From an uncultured Bdellovibrionales bacterium (GTDB lineage: Bacteria; Bdellovibrionota; FAC87; UBA2466), in contig CALCZU010000094.1 of assembly GCA_937903155.1 (NCBI GenBank), positions 1 to 10,251 of the forward strand: a stretch of DNA of 10,251 bases, written 5' to 3'. A program made the position numbers and the translations under genes. The notes under the pieces were generated by a model. That model saw nothing but the letters and a program-made list of their open reading frames with translations. It did not search any database and was not told the origin of the DNA. This document shows, piece after piece, positions 1 through 5,958 of this stretch. Positions within the stretch are counted from its first letter, which is position 1, and every line of letters starts with the position of its first letter.

Positions 1-206
1 ATGAAATAGAATTGTCTTTTATCCGCTGTATGCCAACGACCGTTCCCTTCCGCAATGTTCAGGGGGATAGATAGCGCTGCCCTTACGAGTTGATCGATAA
101 ATGCATACGATATTTTTCCTTTTACATCTTTGCTCAAAATCTCCACTTCTTGAGCCCAATCGACGGATTTTTTGTAGACCTCGAGATTTTGGAAGAGGAA
201 AGCCAT
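1..206 (-). CDS. four helix bundle protein (23S rRNA IVS family), N-terminal part, cut by window edge
   Basis: The 68 residues visible begin MAFLFQNLEVYKKSVDWAQE and include IPLNIAEGNGR at residues 47-57. This is the signature of the small (about 115-130 residue) four-helix-bundle family, first described as ORFs in 23S rRNA intervening sequences and related to the Avd protein of diversity-generating retroelements. Such proteins often stand alone in bacterial genomes with no known enzymatic role, although related proteins bind nucleic acid. Here the gene is not inside an rRNA gene; it lies downstream of a tRNA-Gln on the same strand. The ATG at 204-206 has no Shine-Dalgarno. A TTGCCA / 17 nt / TAAACG promoter-like pair would place the transcript start almost at the ATG, though the -10 match is poor. 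The family call is from motif recognition and is fairly sure; function is unknown. A decayed relative lies at 5617-5838. Confidence 0.85.
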   Translation of the reverse strand, partial: MAFLFQNLEVYKKSVDWAQEVEILSKDVKGKISYAFIDQLVRAALSIPLNIAEGNGRWHTADKRQFYF

Positions 207-280
207 GAGTAGCGTTTAGAAAATAGGATTACTCTTGGCAATGGTTCGAGGGGAGCGTTGTTTTTTGCAAAACGTGTTAT

Positions 281-353
281 GAAAAATTGAGAATAGAAAA
301 TAGAGGAAAATTTTGCCTCTGCTTTACTATTCCCTGCTATTTCTCAATTTTTC
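281..353. repeat. AT-rich inverted repeat between tRNA-Gln and four-helix-bundle gene
   Basis: GAAAAATTGAGAA at 281-293 is the exact reverse complement of TTCTCAATTTTTC at 341-353, giving 13-bp arms separated by 47 nt. Inside the spacer there is a second imperfect hairpin with AGAGG (302-306) and CCTCT (316-320) around AAAATTTTG. The arms could form a cruciform or a long RNA hairpin in the leader of the gene at 1-206. No function is known; the strongly A/T-biased runs raise the chance of coincidence. Confidence 0.5.
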
Positions 354-368
354 TATTTTCCATTTTCT

Positions 369-393
369 AATTTTGCCACGAAGTGGCAAAATT
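369..393 (-). terminator. perfect 11-bp hairpin abutting the 3' end of tRNA-Gln, possible terminator
   Basis: AATTTTGCCAC (369-379) and GTGGCAAAATT (383-393) are exact reverse complements around a 3-nt loop (GAA on plus, TTC on minus). The hairpin begins immediately next to the discriminator base of the tRNA at 394. It is placed where a tRNA transcript should end. The run of T lies in the 5' arm on the minus strand and not after the stem, so it is not a textbook intrinsic terminator. It could instead be a 3'-processing or RNA stability element. Confidence 0.45.
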
Positions 394-465
394 TTGGGGC
401 GCTAGGATTCGAACCTAGGAATCCTGGAATCAAAATCCAGTGACTTACCGCTTGTCGACGCCCCA
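394..465 (-). tRNA. tRNA-Gln(TTG)
   Basis: Read on the minus strand, the gene folds as a standard tRNA of 72 nt. The acceptor stem is TGGGGCG paired with CGCCCCA, and the D-arm contains AAGCGGTAAG. The anticodon stem CTGGA/TCCAG closes the loop TTTTGAT, with anticodon TTG. The T-arm CTAGG/CCTAG has loop TTCGAAT, and the discriminator is A. Opening with U1 is typical of bacterial tRNA-Gln. TTG reads CAA, and by wobble CAG. The CCA tail is not encoded, because the base after the discriminator starts AAATTTT, so it must be added by the CCA-adding enzyme. The gene appears to stand alone, with its own promoter in the 67-nt gap after the asmA-family gene. Confidence 0.97.
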
Positions 466-479
466 GTAAGATGTCGTCT

Positions 480-508
480 TTTTTAGCGTTAACCCGGGAT
501 GAAGTCAA
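480..508 (-). promoter_or_regulatory. sigma70-type promoter for tRNA-Gln
   Basis: On the minus strand, TTGACT (503-508) and TAAAAA (480-485) are separated by exactly 17 nt. The -10 element ends 14 nt before the first base of the tRNA. Spacing and -35 match are good and the -10 match is moderate. This indicates independent transcription of the tRNA and not read-through from the asmA-family gene. Confidence 0.65.
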
Positions 509-532
509 AGAAAGCCTAGGTTACACGTAGCG

Positions 533-2959
533 TTAATTACCAAAAAGTTTGCCGCCGAGGTTTTTAACCGCGTTCTGGAGATCCGGAGAGGCTTGTTTTA
601 AGGCCTTTTGCGAGGCTTCTTGGATTTGCTTTCGTGCTTCGCCTTTTGCACGTTCAGCGACCGCATTTCCTACGTTTTTTAGGACTACTTTCGACAAAGC
701 TTCCAACGCGCCCGTGTACAAGAATTGCGGAGCGGCGGTTGAACCTTCCACACCGACGGGAATTTTTAAGGGCTCGTTGCCGTCGGTTAAAATATGTTCC
801 ACCCGGACGCCGCTTTGCTCGACAGAAAGTTCCTTTGCATGCGTGAGGTTGTAAGTGTCGATGAGCTCCCAATTGGCTTTAATCGTGCTGTCGAGAAGTC
901 CGTAGCTTGTGCTTCCCTTCACATCAATCCCTTTCCCGCTTTCTGCCTTTGCAAAGAAGTTGGGCGCATTAAAGACTCCATTTTGAATCGTAAAATCGGA
1001 GGTCATGCTCGTGTACTTTGATTCGGTATCGCTGGGGACTGTAATTTTTTTGTCTTTTAACTGAGGAAGTTTTTCGGCGATCGCTTTATTCACGCCATCG
1101 CCCAAAACTTTTGCGATATCAATCGTCGCAAACTTCGCCTCCGCAATATTCATACTGCCTTTTGCATTTAAATTGCGTTTTGCTTTAAGAGTCGTGAAAC
1201 TTTGACCTGTCCCTTCGATATTGAACGTCGCTTTACCTAGGAGTGTGTTTTTAAAAAGAGCAAAACTCGACTCCACTGCTTTTTGAATATTTAGACCCGC
1301 GATTTTCGTATTGAAGTGATAGGTCGGAGTTTTTGGTGCGAGCTGCATATCCATTTTTGCGGAGAACTGCCCTTCCCAAAGTTTAAATCCGGCGTTATCG
1401 ATAGCGACATTGAGATTTTTCATACCCATCGCAAGATTTAAATCGGTCAATTTGACGTCGTAAGCTTTTAACGAAGCCATTTTTGCGGAGATATTTACCG
1501 TCATGTTTTTTGCCGCTTCATTAGTGCGTAGAGGTTCGAGTAAAACATCCATATCCTCTTCACCTGCTGGCTTGCCCGCGGTCTGCGCAGCTTTGGCGGG
1601 TTCTTTAGGTGCGTCCTTACCGGCTTTGCTGTCAGCCGCCTTTGCAGGTTCTTTTGGAAGGTCCATGATCGTATCGAGGTCTAACCCACTACTAGCGACT
1701 CGAATATCTACTTTTGGTTTTTTGAAATTTTCGGCGACGACTTTCATCTCTAAATGATTTCCTGGCGCCTGCATGACCACTGAAAAATCCTCAAGCTTGT
1801 CCGTAACGACTTTGACATGCACTTGCATTTTTGGTTCGCCCTTCACTTTAGGCGCTTTCGCGATGAAGTCTTTTACGAAAGCTTCAAAACGATATTGAGG
1901 ACTCGACATTTTTCCATGAGCATCGGCGTTGAAGTGAGCCGTACCTTTTAGATCATACTCTTTCAGCATGGGAACCAATTCTGCCCACGGCTTGAGATCG
2001 ATCTCATTCGATTTTAAATCCAATGTTAGAGTTCCATCGTTATCCCAATTCTCGGCCGAAGCTTTTCCTTCGACCTTGGCATTGAAAAAAGCAATGTCGA
2101 GTTGATGAACGAGAGCGGAGTGATTGGTGACCGACAAACGCGACGTTAAATTGGCCGGAATGCCTTTCTTTTTTTCGAAAAGGCCCGGCATCGAAATGAC
2201 GACATCGTCCATCGTCGCTTTGGCATCGACACTCGCCTCCTGAAACTCGGTTCCATTAAACTTCGGTGTAATTTTTGCGGTGGCTTTCACAGGCCCCGTA
2301 ACCGAAAGCGTTTTGCCGACTTGAGTTTCGAGATTTGCCCAAAACTCGATCTCAGAAGGTCTTTCAATCGACAAATCTTTGATGAGGATATTTAAGTCTT
2401 TCACCTGAGACGTAGTGGCCGTCGTCACATCTTGGTAATTCACGTCCGCATGAAGAATTTCAATTCCAAAGCGGGCTTTTTTCGCCATCGCAGGCAATTC
2501 TTTGGGTGAAGACGGACTCGTTTTTTCTGCAGAAGCTGGGGGCGTCGTTTGGACTGCTGCAGGTTCTGATTTCGCAATCTCCATCAGATTCATCTTTCCT
2601 TCTTTATTTTTCATGACCCAAACTTGCGGCGAATTGAGCTTTAAAGTGAGAAGCGGACTCCCCGAAAAAAGTGAAGAAAAGGGGATATGAAAAAAGACAT
2701 CCTTCACCCCCAGAACTTTTCCCCCGTTGGAATCAAAGAGTTCAATGCCGTCGACATTGACGCGAATCTGCCCCCAGAGAGAGAGTTGCATCTTCCCTAT
2801 TGAGAGCTTTCCATTGATTTTCTCGTTGGCCTTCGCGACGATTTCGGGGCGGTATTTATCGACGTCTATCATGAAAGGTAAAACCGCAACGGCGACGACT
2901 AAAAGTGAAAACAAAACTGCAAGGCCTATCAGAATTTTTTTCTTTGATTTCATGGACAT
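533..2959 (-). CDS. AsmA family protein
   Basis: This 808-residue protein has one N-terminal membrane segment (about residues 9-30) followed by DVDKYRPEIVAKANEKINGK at about 32-51, the usual opening of AsmA proteins. Family members are anchored in the inner membrane with a long periplasmic beta-groove body. They are implicated in moving phospholipids towards, or maintaining, the outer membrane (AsmA, TamB, YhdP group). Two Pro/Ala/Lys/Ser-rich linkers, near 125-155 and 430-475, divide the protein into blocks. The region near 485-620 is the AsmA C-terminal domain. The last 50 or so residues are Ala/Lys/Gln-rich and predicted helical. Met1 (2959) and Met3 (2953) are both possible starts, and neither has a well-spaced Shine-Dalgarno (GAGG lies 17 nt away). 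It is divergent from the lytic transglycosylase at 3139. Length is normal for the family. The specific paralogue cannot be named. Confidence 0.9.
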   Translation of the reverse strand: MSMKSKKKILIGLAVLFSLLVVAVAVLPFMIDVDKYRPEIVAKANEKINGKLSIGKMQLSLWGQIRVNVDGIELFDSNGGKVLGVKDVFFHIPFSSLFSGSPLLTLKLNSPQVWVMKNKEGKMNLMEIAKSEPAAVQTTPPASAEKTSPSSPKELPAMAKKARFGIEILHADVNYQDVTTATTSQVKDLNILIKDLSIERPSEIEFWANLETQVGKTLSVTGPVKATAKITPKFNGTEFQEASVDAKATMDDVVISMPGLFEKKKGIPANLTSRLSVTNHSALVHQLDIAFFNAKVEGKASAENWDNDGTLTLDLKSNEIDLKPWAELVPMLKEYDLKGTAHFNADAHGKMSSPQYRFEAFVKDFIAKAPKVKGEPKMQVHVKVVTDKLEDFSVVMQAPGNHLEMKVVAENFKKPKVDIRVASSGLDLDTIMDLPKEPAKAADSKAGKDAPKEPAKAAQTAGKPAGEEDMDVLLEPLRTNEAAKNMTVNISAKMASLKAYDVKLTDLNLAMGMKNLNVAIDNAGFKLWEGQFSAKMDMQLAPKTPTYHFNTKIAGLNIQKAVESSFALFKNTLLGKATFNIEGTGQSFTTLKAKRNLNAKGSMNIAEAKFATIDIAKVLGDGVNKAIAEKLPQLKDKKITVPSDTESKYTSMTSDFTIQNGVFNAPNFFAKAESGKGIDVKGSTSYGLLDSTIKANWELIDTYNLTHAKELSVEQSGVRVEHILTDGNEPLKIPVGVEGSTAAPQFLYTGALEALSKVVLKNVGNAVAERAKGEARKQIQEASQKALKQASPDLQNAVKNLGGKLFGN

Positions 2960-3011
2960 GAATTCTATCTGGAGGGCCTCTAAATGTTAAAGAAGTTTTT
3001 CCTTTTTTTAA

Positions 3012-3026
3012 GAGCCCGCAGGGCTC
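3012..3026. repeat. GC-rich hairpin GAGCCC-GCA-GGGCTC
   Basis: Two perfect 6-bp arms enclose a GCA loop in the divergent intergenic region between the asmA-family gene and the lytic transglycosylase. No T-run follows on either strand in the correct position: a T-run precedes it on plus, and on minus the following run is A. It is therefore unlikely to be a terminator. Its core resembles the centre of the repeat at 9804-9837, GAGCCC-GTA-GGGCGG. Confidence 0.5.
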
Positions 3027-3060
3027 GCTCCGAAAGCAAACGCGTAAAACCATATAGTCG

Positions 3061-3066
3061 TATAAT
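3061..3066 (+). promoter_or_regulatory. consensus -10 box for the lytic transglycosylase
   Basis: A perfect TATAAT lies 31 nt before a GTG start candidate (3097) and 73 nt before the ATG at 3139. The -35 position (about 3038-3043) has no clear TTGACA match. Activity would therefore depend on the -10 or on an activator. A short inverted pair AGACT/AGTCT (3081-3093) follows in the presumed leader. Confidence 0.4.
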
Positions 3067-3113
3067 ATTTATTCTGTATTAGACTTGGAGTCTATCGTGA
3101 CTCTCATGCCACT

Positions 3114-3137
3114 TGGGATTATATTAATTAAATCCCA
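3114..3137 (+). promoter_or_regulatory. leader hairpin directly before the ATG at 3139
   Basis: TGGGATT (3114-3120) and AATCCCA (3131-3137) pair perfectly around the 10-nt AT-only loop at 3121-3130, one base before the ATG at 3139. It could limit ribosome access if 3139 is the start, or be translated if an upstream start is used. No other ribosome binding site is visible for 3139. Confidence 0.35.
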
Positions 3138-3138
3138 T

Positions 3139-4731
3139 ATGAAAAAATTCATTCCCGTTCTCGCGTGTTTGTTTTTTGCCTGCTCTCACCAACCCCTTGT
3201 CACTCCCGCTGACGCGCAGGAGTTTAACCGCCCTCCTCTGGCGATTGATTCGAAGAGTCCTCTGTATCTCGAGGCACAGCGGTTTGATCTTTTTATCAAA
3301 AAGCAACTTTCTGCCGACGAGAGTCGAGCGTATCTCTCTGAGTGTCAGAAAAAAGCGTCCGATTCGCCATTTTGTTATTCCGTTTTACATTCAAAAGCGC
3401 TTTTTGAAATGACGGAAGCGAAGACCACACCGAAATCCCCTCCTCCCCTGAAACAGATTGTCCCCATCAGTCCAAATTACAAGGGGGATAAGCTCACGAA
3501 TTGGAATGAGATGAGAAAAGCGGATGTTCCGGTCCTTTTAAAAGGGTTTCTCCCACTTTCTCGAGATGAATTAAAAGAGCTTGGGCAAAAAGCGCTTCAC
3601 GAAAAAAAATGTCCCAATCGAGTCGCGATTGCTGCGGCCGCAACGCTTGAAGACTATCTGCCCGCAGAGATCAACGGCGCCTTTCTGGCCGAACTTTATG
3701 AAAAAGGCGGGAGCTGTAGAAAGGAAACCAAAGCCGATCGAGAAAATTTCATCACGCGCGCCGCACTCTTTTATGTTTACGACAATCAGTGGAAGAAAGC
3801 CGAGAAACTCTTGTCAAAAGTCACTCCCAATGACGCCTTTTCGGGACGGGTCCTCTTCTGGCTTGCGGTTTCGAAGAGTAAGAACGGAGATTCAAAGGGA
3901 GCCGCAAAAGTTTTCTCACGTCTGCTTTCATTTCACCCCTTTTCTTTTCATTCCGTCATGGCGGCAAAGCGCGAACATTCAAATCCGTTACCCGGTCTAA
4001 CAGAAAAATCCGTCGTTCCGGTCGTTTCCAAAAAATCCAAACCGTTTAACCTCATCGTCAATCAAGTCGAAATCCTCACTCGCAACGATTTCTTACAGAC
4101 AGCGGCCCTTTTGGTCGATTACGGCCTCATGCAGTTTTCAAAAGTAGAACCCGAAGCAAAACTTTATCTCGCGTCCCTCGGCGACGCCAAAGCACGCTCC
4201 ATCTACGCATCGAATCTCGCCTATTACAAAGAGGGTTTTCGGAGTAAAGACGTTTTGGAACTCGCTTATCCTAAACCGTTCGAGGCCGTTTTCAATAAAG
4301 TGAAACGAAATGCGCCTGTGAATTTCCTCTACAGTATCGCTCGCAAAGAGAGCATGTTTTACCCACTCGCCATTTCTTACGCCAATGCGCAAGGGTTGTT
4401 ACAATTAAATCCGGATACCGTTGAACGGATGGGATTTAACAAACCGAACCTCCTTGACCCGTACACGAATTTAGACATCGGCGCAGAACACATGACAGAC
4501 CTTCTGAAAAGCTTAGACGGGAAATTATATTGGGCCGCAGCCGCGTACAACGCCGGAATTAATCCCGTCCGGTCGTGGATGCGTCGATATAAACACGAAG
4601 ATATTTTAATTACTTTGGATCTGATCCCCTATCGCGAAACACGCGAGTACGTCGGATCGGTGATGACGAACTATTATTGGTATTCGCGCTTGTATGGAAA
4701 TGTCAGCGAAGCCCTCCCGTCGCTGCCATAG
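3139..4731 (+). CDS. soluble-type lytic murein transglycosylase, predicted lipoprotein
   Basis: The C-terminal part is a family 1 SLT domain. ARKES carries the predicted catalytic Glu at residue 404, followed by NAQGLLQLNP, AYNAG at 469-473 and a PYRETREYVGSV motif. Such enzymes cleave the MurNAc-GlcNAc bond of peptidoglycan with formation of 1,6-anhydroMurNAc. The roughly 370 preceding residues resemble the alpha-helical superhelix of Slt70-like enzymes. From ATG 3139 the protein is 530 residues and starts MKKFIPVLACLFFACS, a lipoprotein signal with Cys15 as likely lipidated residue and Ser at +2, pointing to the outer membrane. The start is uncertain: a GTG at 3097 has GGAG 6 nt upstream, and the same frame is open from a TTG at 3085. 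I prefer 3139 because the signal peptide is normal only from there. It is divergent from the asmA-family gene. Confidence 0.88.
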   Translation: MKKFIPVLACLFFACSHQPLVTPADAQEFNRPPLAIDSKSPLYLEAQRFDLFIKKQLSADESRAYLSECQKKASDSPFCYSVLHSKALFEMTEAKTTPKSPPPLKQIVPISPNYKGDKLTNWNEMRKADVPVLLKGFLPLSRDELKELGQKALHEKKCPNRVAIAAAATLEDYLPAEINGAFLAELYEKGGSCRKETKADRENFITRAALFYVYDNQWKKAEKLLSKVTPNDAFSGRVLFWLAVSKSKNGDSKGAAKVFSRLLSFHPFSFHSVMAAKREHSNPLPGLTEKSVVPVVSKKSKPFNLIVNQVEILTRNDFLQTAALLVDYGLMQFSKVEPEAKLYLASLGDAKARSIYASNLAYYKEGFRSKDVLELAYPKPFEAVFNKVKRNAPVNFLYSIARKESMFYPLAISYANAQGLLQLNPDTVERMGFNKPNLLDPYTNLDIGAEHMTDLLKSLDGKLYWAAAAYNAGINPVRSWMRRYKHEDILITLDLIPYRETREYVGSVMTNYYWYSRLYGNVSEALPSLP

Positions 4732-4771
4732 AATAAGAATGTCGAGAGCAGATTTGAAGTTCATTAGATTT

Positions 4772-4785
4772 AATGGCCAGACTAA
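4772..4785. repeat. 14-nt direct repeat, left copy (flanks TA module)
   Basis: AATGGCCAGACTAA here matches AATGGCCATACTAA at 5584-5597 at 13 of 14 positions. The two copies lie outside the two ends of the toxin-antitoxin pair, 812 nt apart in the same orientation. This could be the trace of an insertion or recombination event, but a match of this length may also be chance. Confidence 0.4.
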
Positions 4786-4823
4786 TGGTCTATTTGGTAT
4801 TCCCAAGATTTCGTGTTCTTTGC

Positions 4824-4861
4824 AAAAAACCGATACTACCCAACTTTAATTTTAATATCGG
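4824..4861 (-). terminator. weak intrinsic terminator of the TA operon
   Basis: On the minus strand CCGATA (4861-4856) pairs with TATCGG (4835-4830), followed directly by six T (4829-4824). The hairpin overlaps the stop codon of the antitoxin gene. The stem is only 6 bp with a 20-nt loop, so strength is doubtful, but position and T-run are right. Confidence 0.45.
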
Positions 4862-5138
4862 GATTGAGCTGCTGATAAAGTGTAATAAGCCGGTCAGTTG
4901 AAAACTCATCAATCCGGTGGTGCAGAATTTTACTGACCTTGGCTTTATCCACGCCAAGCTTCTTCGCCAATTGGTCTTGGGTCAGTTCATGTTCTCTTGT
5001 GTATCGAACGAACTTTTGGCAAATATCCCAGCGTAGCTTCTGTAGTGGCGTTGCGTTTGGGGAAATCATAAGAGTCCCCTCCACCTTATCAAGCTTTGCT
5101 CCCATCTTCTTCAAAGTTTTTTCATCTGGAAAAGCCAT
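4836..5138 (-). CDS. XRE-type helix-turn-helix protein, probable antitoxin
   Basis: This 100-residue protein has a Cro/C1-type helix-turn-helix at about residues 52-75 (LTQDQLAKKLGVDKAKVSKI). The N-terminal half is charged and would be the likely toxin-contacting part. In HigBA-like systems such small XRE proteins neutralise the partner toxin and repress their own operon. The ATG overlaps the stop of the upstream gene as TAATG, and a strong GGAGG sits inside the last codons of that gene. The two are therefore translationally coupled, with the regulator made efficiently. Gene order is toxin first, antitoxin second, as in higBA. The palindrome at 5448-5465 is the natural operator candidate. The HTH is certain; the antitoxin role rests on the partner and the gene arrangement. 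Confidence 0.82.
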   Translation of the reverse strand: MAFPDEKTLKKMGAKLDKVEGTLMISPNATPLQKLRWDICQKFVRYTREHELTQDQLAKKLGVDKAKVSKILHHRIDEFSTDRLITLYQQLNPDIKIKVG

Positions 5139-5431
5139 TATTTCCTCCGATAAGCATTTACTACACCAACATAGAGAGTATCGTTCTCCAAAAGCCAGAC
5201 AAGCTTATACTTTTTGCCTTCAAGTTCCATGAGATCAGTGGCAAAATATTGGAACCGGCCATCAACGTTGTCAGGTTGAAAATCTCTACCATCTAACTGA
5301 GTAACAAGCGCAAGAATTATAGAATCATCAACCGAATCCGCGTGTTTAAGTTCGTAGTGCGCGTCGATGATGACTTTTATAACTGCACGTCCGTTGACCA
5401 CTATTCTGAGGTCATACTTTCGTTGACTCAT
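5138..5431 (-). CDS. small protein, probable toxin of a type II-like toxin-antitoxin pair (RelE/DUF4258-like)
   Basis: This 97-residue protein begins MSQRKYDLRIVVNGR and ends YKLVWLLENDTLYVGVVNAYRRK. A helix containing HYELKH (residues 25-30), followed by beta strands and a final VVNAYRR strand, resembles the compact RelE/HigB-like or DUF4258 folds, whose members are often mRNA-cleaving or growth-inhibiting toxins. The family assignment is tentative and based on pattern only. I chose ATG 5431 because it has a TAGGG motif about 5 nt upstream. Longer starts at 5455 or 5467 would place the palindromic operator (5448-5465) inside the coding sequence. The stop codon shares one base with the next start (TAATG), so the XRE protein at 4836-5138 is its partner. 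No catalytic residues can be confidently marked. Confidence 0.7.
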   Translation of the reverse strand: MSQRKYDLRIVVNGRAVIKVIIDAHYELKHADSVDDSIILALVTQLDGRDFQPDNVDGRFQYFATDLMELEGKKYKLVWLLENDTLYVGVVNAYRRK

Positions 5432-5447
5432 ATATACCCTACCATAA

Positions 5448-5465
5448 GTTGCCATTATTGGCAAC
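5448..5465. promoter_or_regulatory. palindromic operator upstream of the TA operon
   Basis: GTTGCCA-TTAT-TGGCAAC is a perfect 7-bp inverted repeat with a 4-nt centre. It ends 17 nt before the preferred toxin start at 5431. Its size suits a dimeric XRE regulator. AT-rich sequence with TTATAT-like elements lies just upstream on the minus strand, so the site is well placed to control a promoter, although no clean -35/-10 pair is visible. Confidence 0.6.
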
Positions 5466-5583
5466 ATTCAGAATAAATATAACAAAGCAAGATACAGGCC
5501 TTTAAATTTAAGCCTAAATTGAGCCTGAAGAGTCAGAAAAGTGGTCTGTTGGGTACAGGAAGGGGACGGTAGCAGTCTTAAGG

Positions 5584-5597
5584 AATGGCCATACTAA
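5584..5597. repeat. 14-nt direct repeat, right copy (flanks TA module)
   Basis: AATGGCCATACTAA, the partner of the copy at 4772-4785 with one mismatch, lies 117 nt beyond the longest possible 5' end of the toxin gene. It sits between the TA module and the four-helix-bundle relic. Confidence 0.4.
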
Positions 5598-5616
5598 CCG
5601 TTTTTTCGTGCTAATT

Positions 5617-5838
5617 TCAGGAAGAGGTACTTTCAGTTGGGAGTTTGGGGTTTATAGTTTGAAGTTTAGAGTCAGGTTTAGAGACTGGTTTGCAGAGTGA
5701 GAAGAGAATACGTCCCAAGTGGCCCGTCAGTTCTCGGAGTTCTTTATCATTTATTTCTTCTAGCTCTAGAATTGCCTCACATTCGCGAAGAGAGTACAGG
5801 TTTTGAAGTTGTTTTGGCTTAGTTCTCTGATTCTTTCT
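5617..5838 (-). pseudogene. C-terminal relic of a four helix bundle (23S rRNA IVS family) gene
   Basis: An open frame of 73 codons, closed upstream by a TAG at 5839-5841 and without its own plausible start, encodes SLRECEAILELEEINDKELR followed by ELTGHLGRILFSLCK. This is the typical last two helices of the four-helix-bundle family seen at 1-206. The N-terminal half with the IPLNIAEG motif is missing: I see no trace of it in the 117 nt up to the acyl-CoA dehydrogenase stop. The tail PVSKPDSKLQTINPKLPTE is encoded by near-repetitive DNA (units like AGTTTGGGGTTT and AGTTTGAAGTTT on plus). It is most likely a truncated, decayed copy. The match is by eye; an alignment would settle it. Confidence 0.6.
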
Positions 5839-5958
5839 CTAGTCTACGAAAGAATGCGCAGTAGACATTTAAGAGCATCTATTTACTAAGTGAAAGTAGA
5901 TCCGGAACAAACTGCAATGCAACCGCTTCAAGTCACTGTCGTATTGCCATCTCGCGGA

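Larger units (their letters stand above)
5468..5958. other. 491-nt stretch without an intact gene
   Basis: Between the TA module and the acyl-CoA dehydrogenase, the only coding trace I see is the four-helix-bundle relic at 5617-5838. The part near 5495-5530 has an AT-rich symmetric patch and a short repeated motif (AAATT..AGCCT twice, about 5505-5528). The 5842-5958 segment has stops in all minus frames that I checked and no recognisable product. No RNA gene or clear terminator for either neighbour is visible. Confidence 0.6.

Noticed and set aside
549..1021. Several plus-strand frames antisense to the asmA-family gene
   Set aside because: They are shadows of the real minus-strand frame, with no ribosome binding sites or protein features.
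2971..2980. GGAGGGCCTC as the ribosome binding site of the asmA-family gene
   Set aside because: On the coding (minus) strand the usable GAGG lies 17 nt from the first ATG, too far for normal function.
3581..4000. 139-codon plus-strand frame within the lytic transglycosylase
   Set aside because: It is an alternative frame fully inside a well-supported gene, with basic low-information composition.
4762..4787. CATTAG/CTAATG hairpin as terminator of the lytic transglycosylase
   Set aside because: The 6-bp AT-rich stem has a 14-nt loop and no T-run after it.
5548..5580. GGTACAGGAAGGGGACGGTAG-like stretch as an insertion-sequence end
   Set aside because: There is no matching inverted partner, no transposase remnant and no target duplication that I can tie to it.
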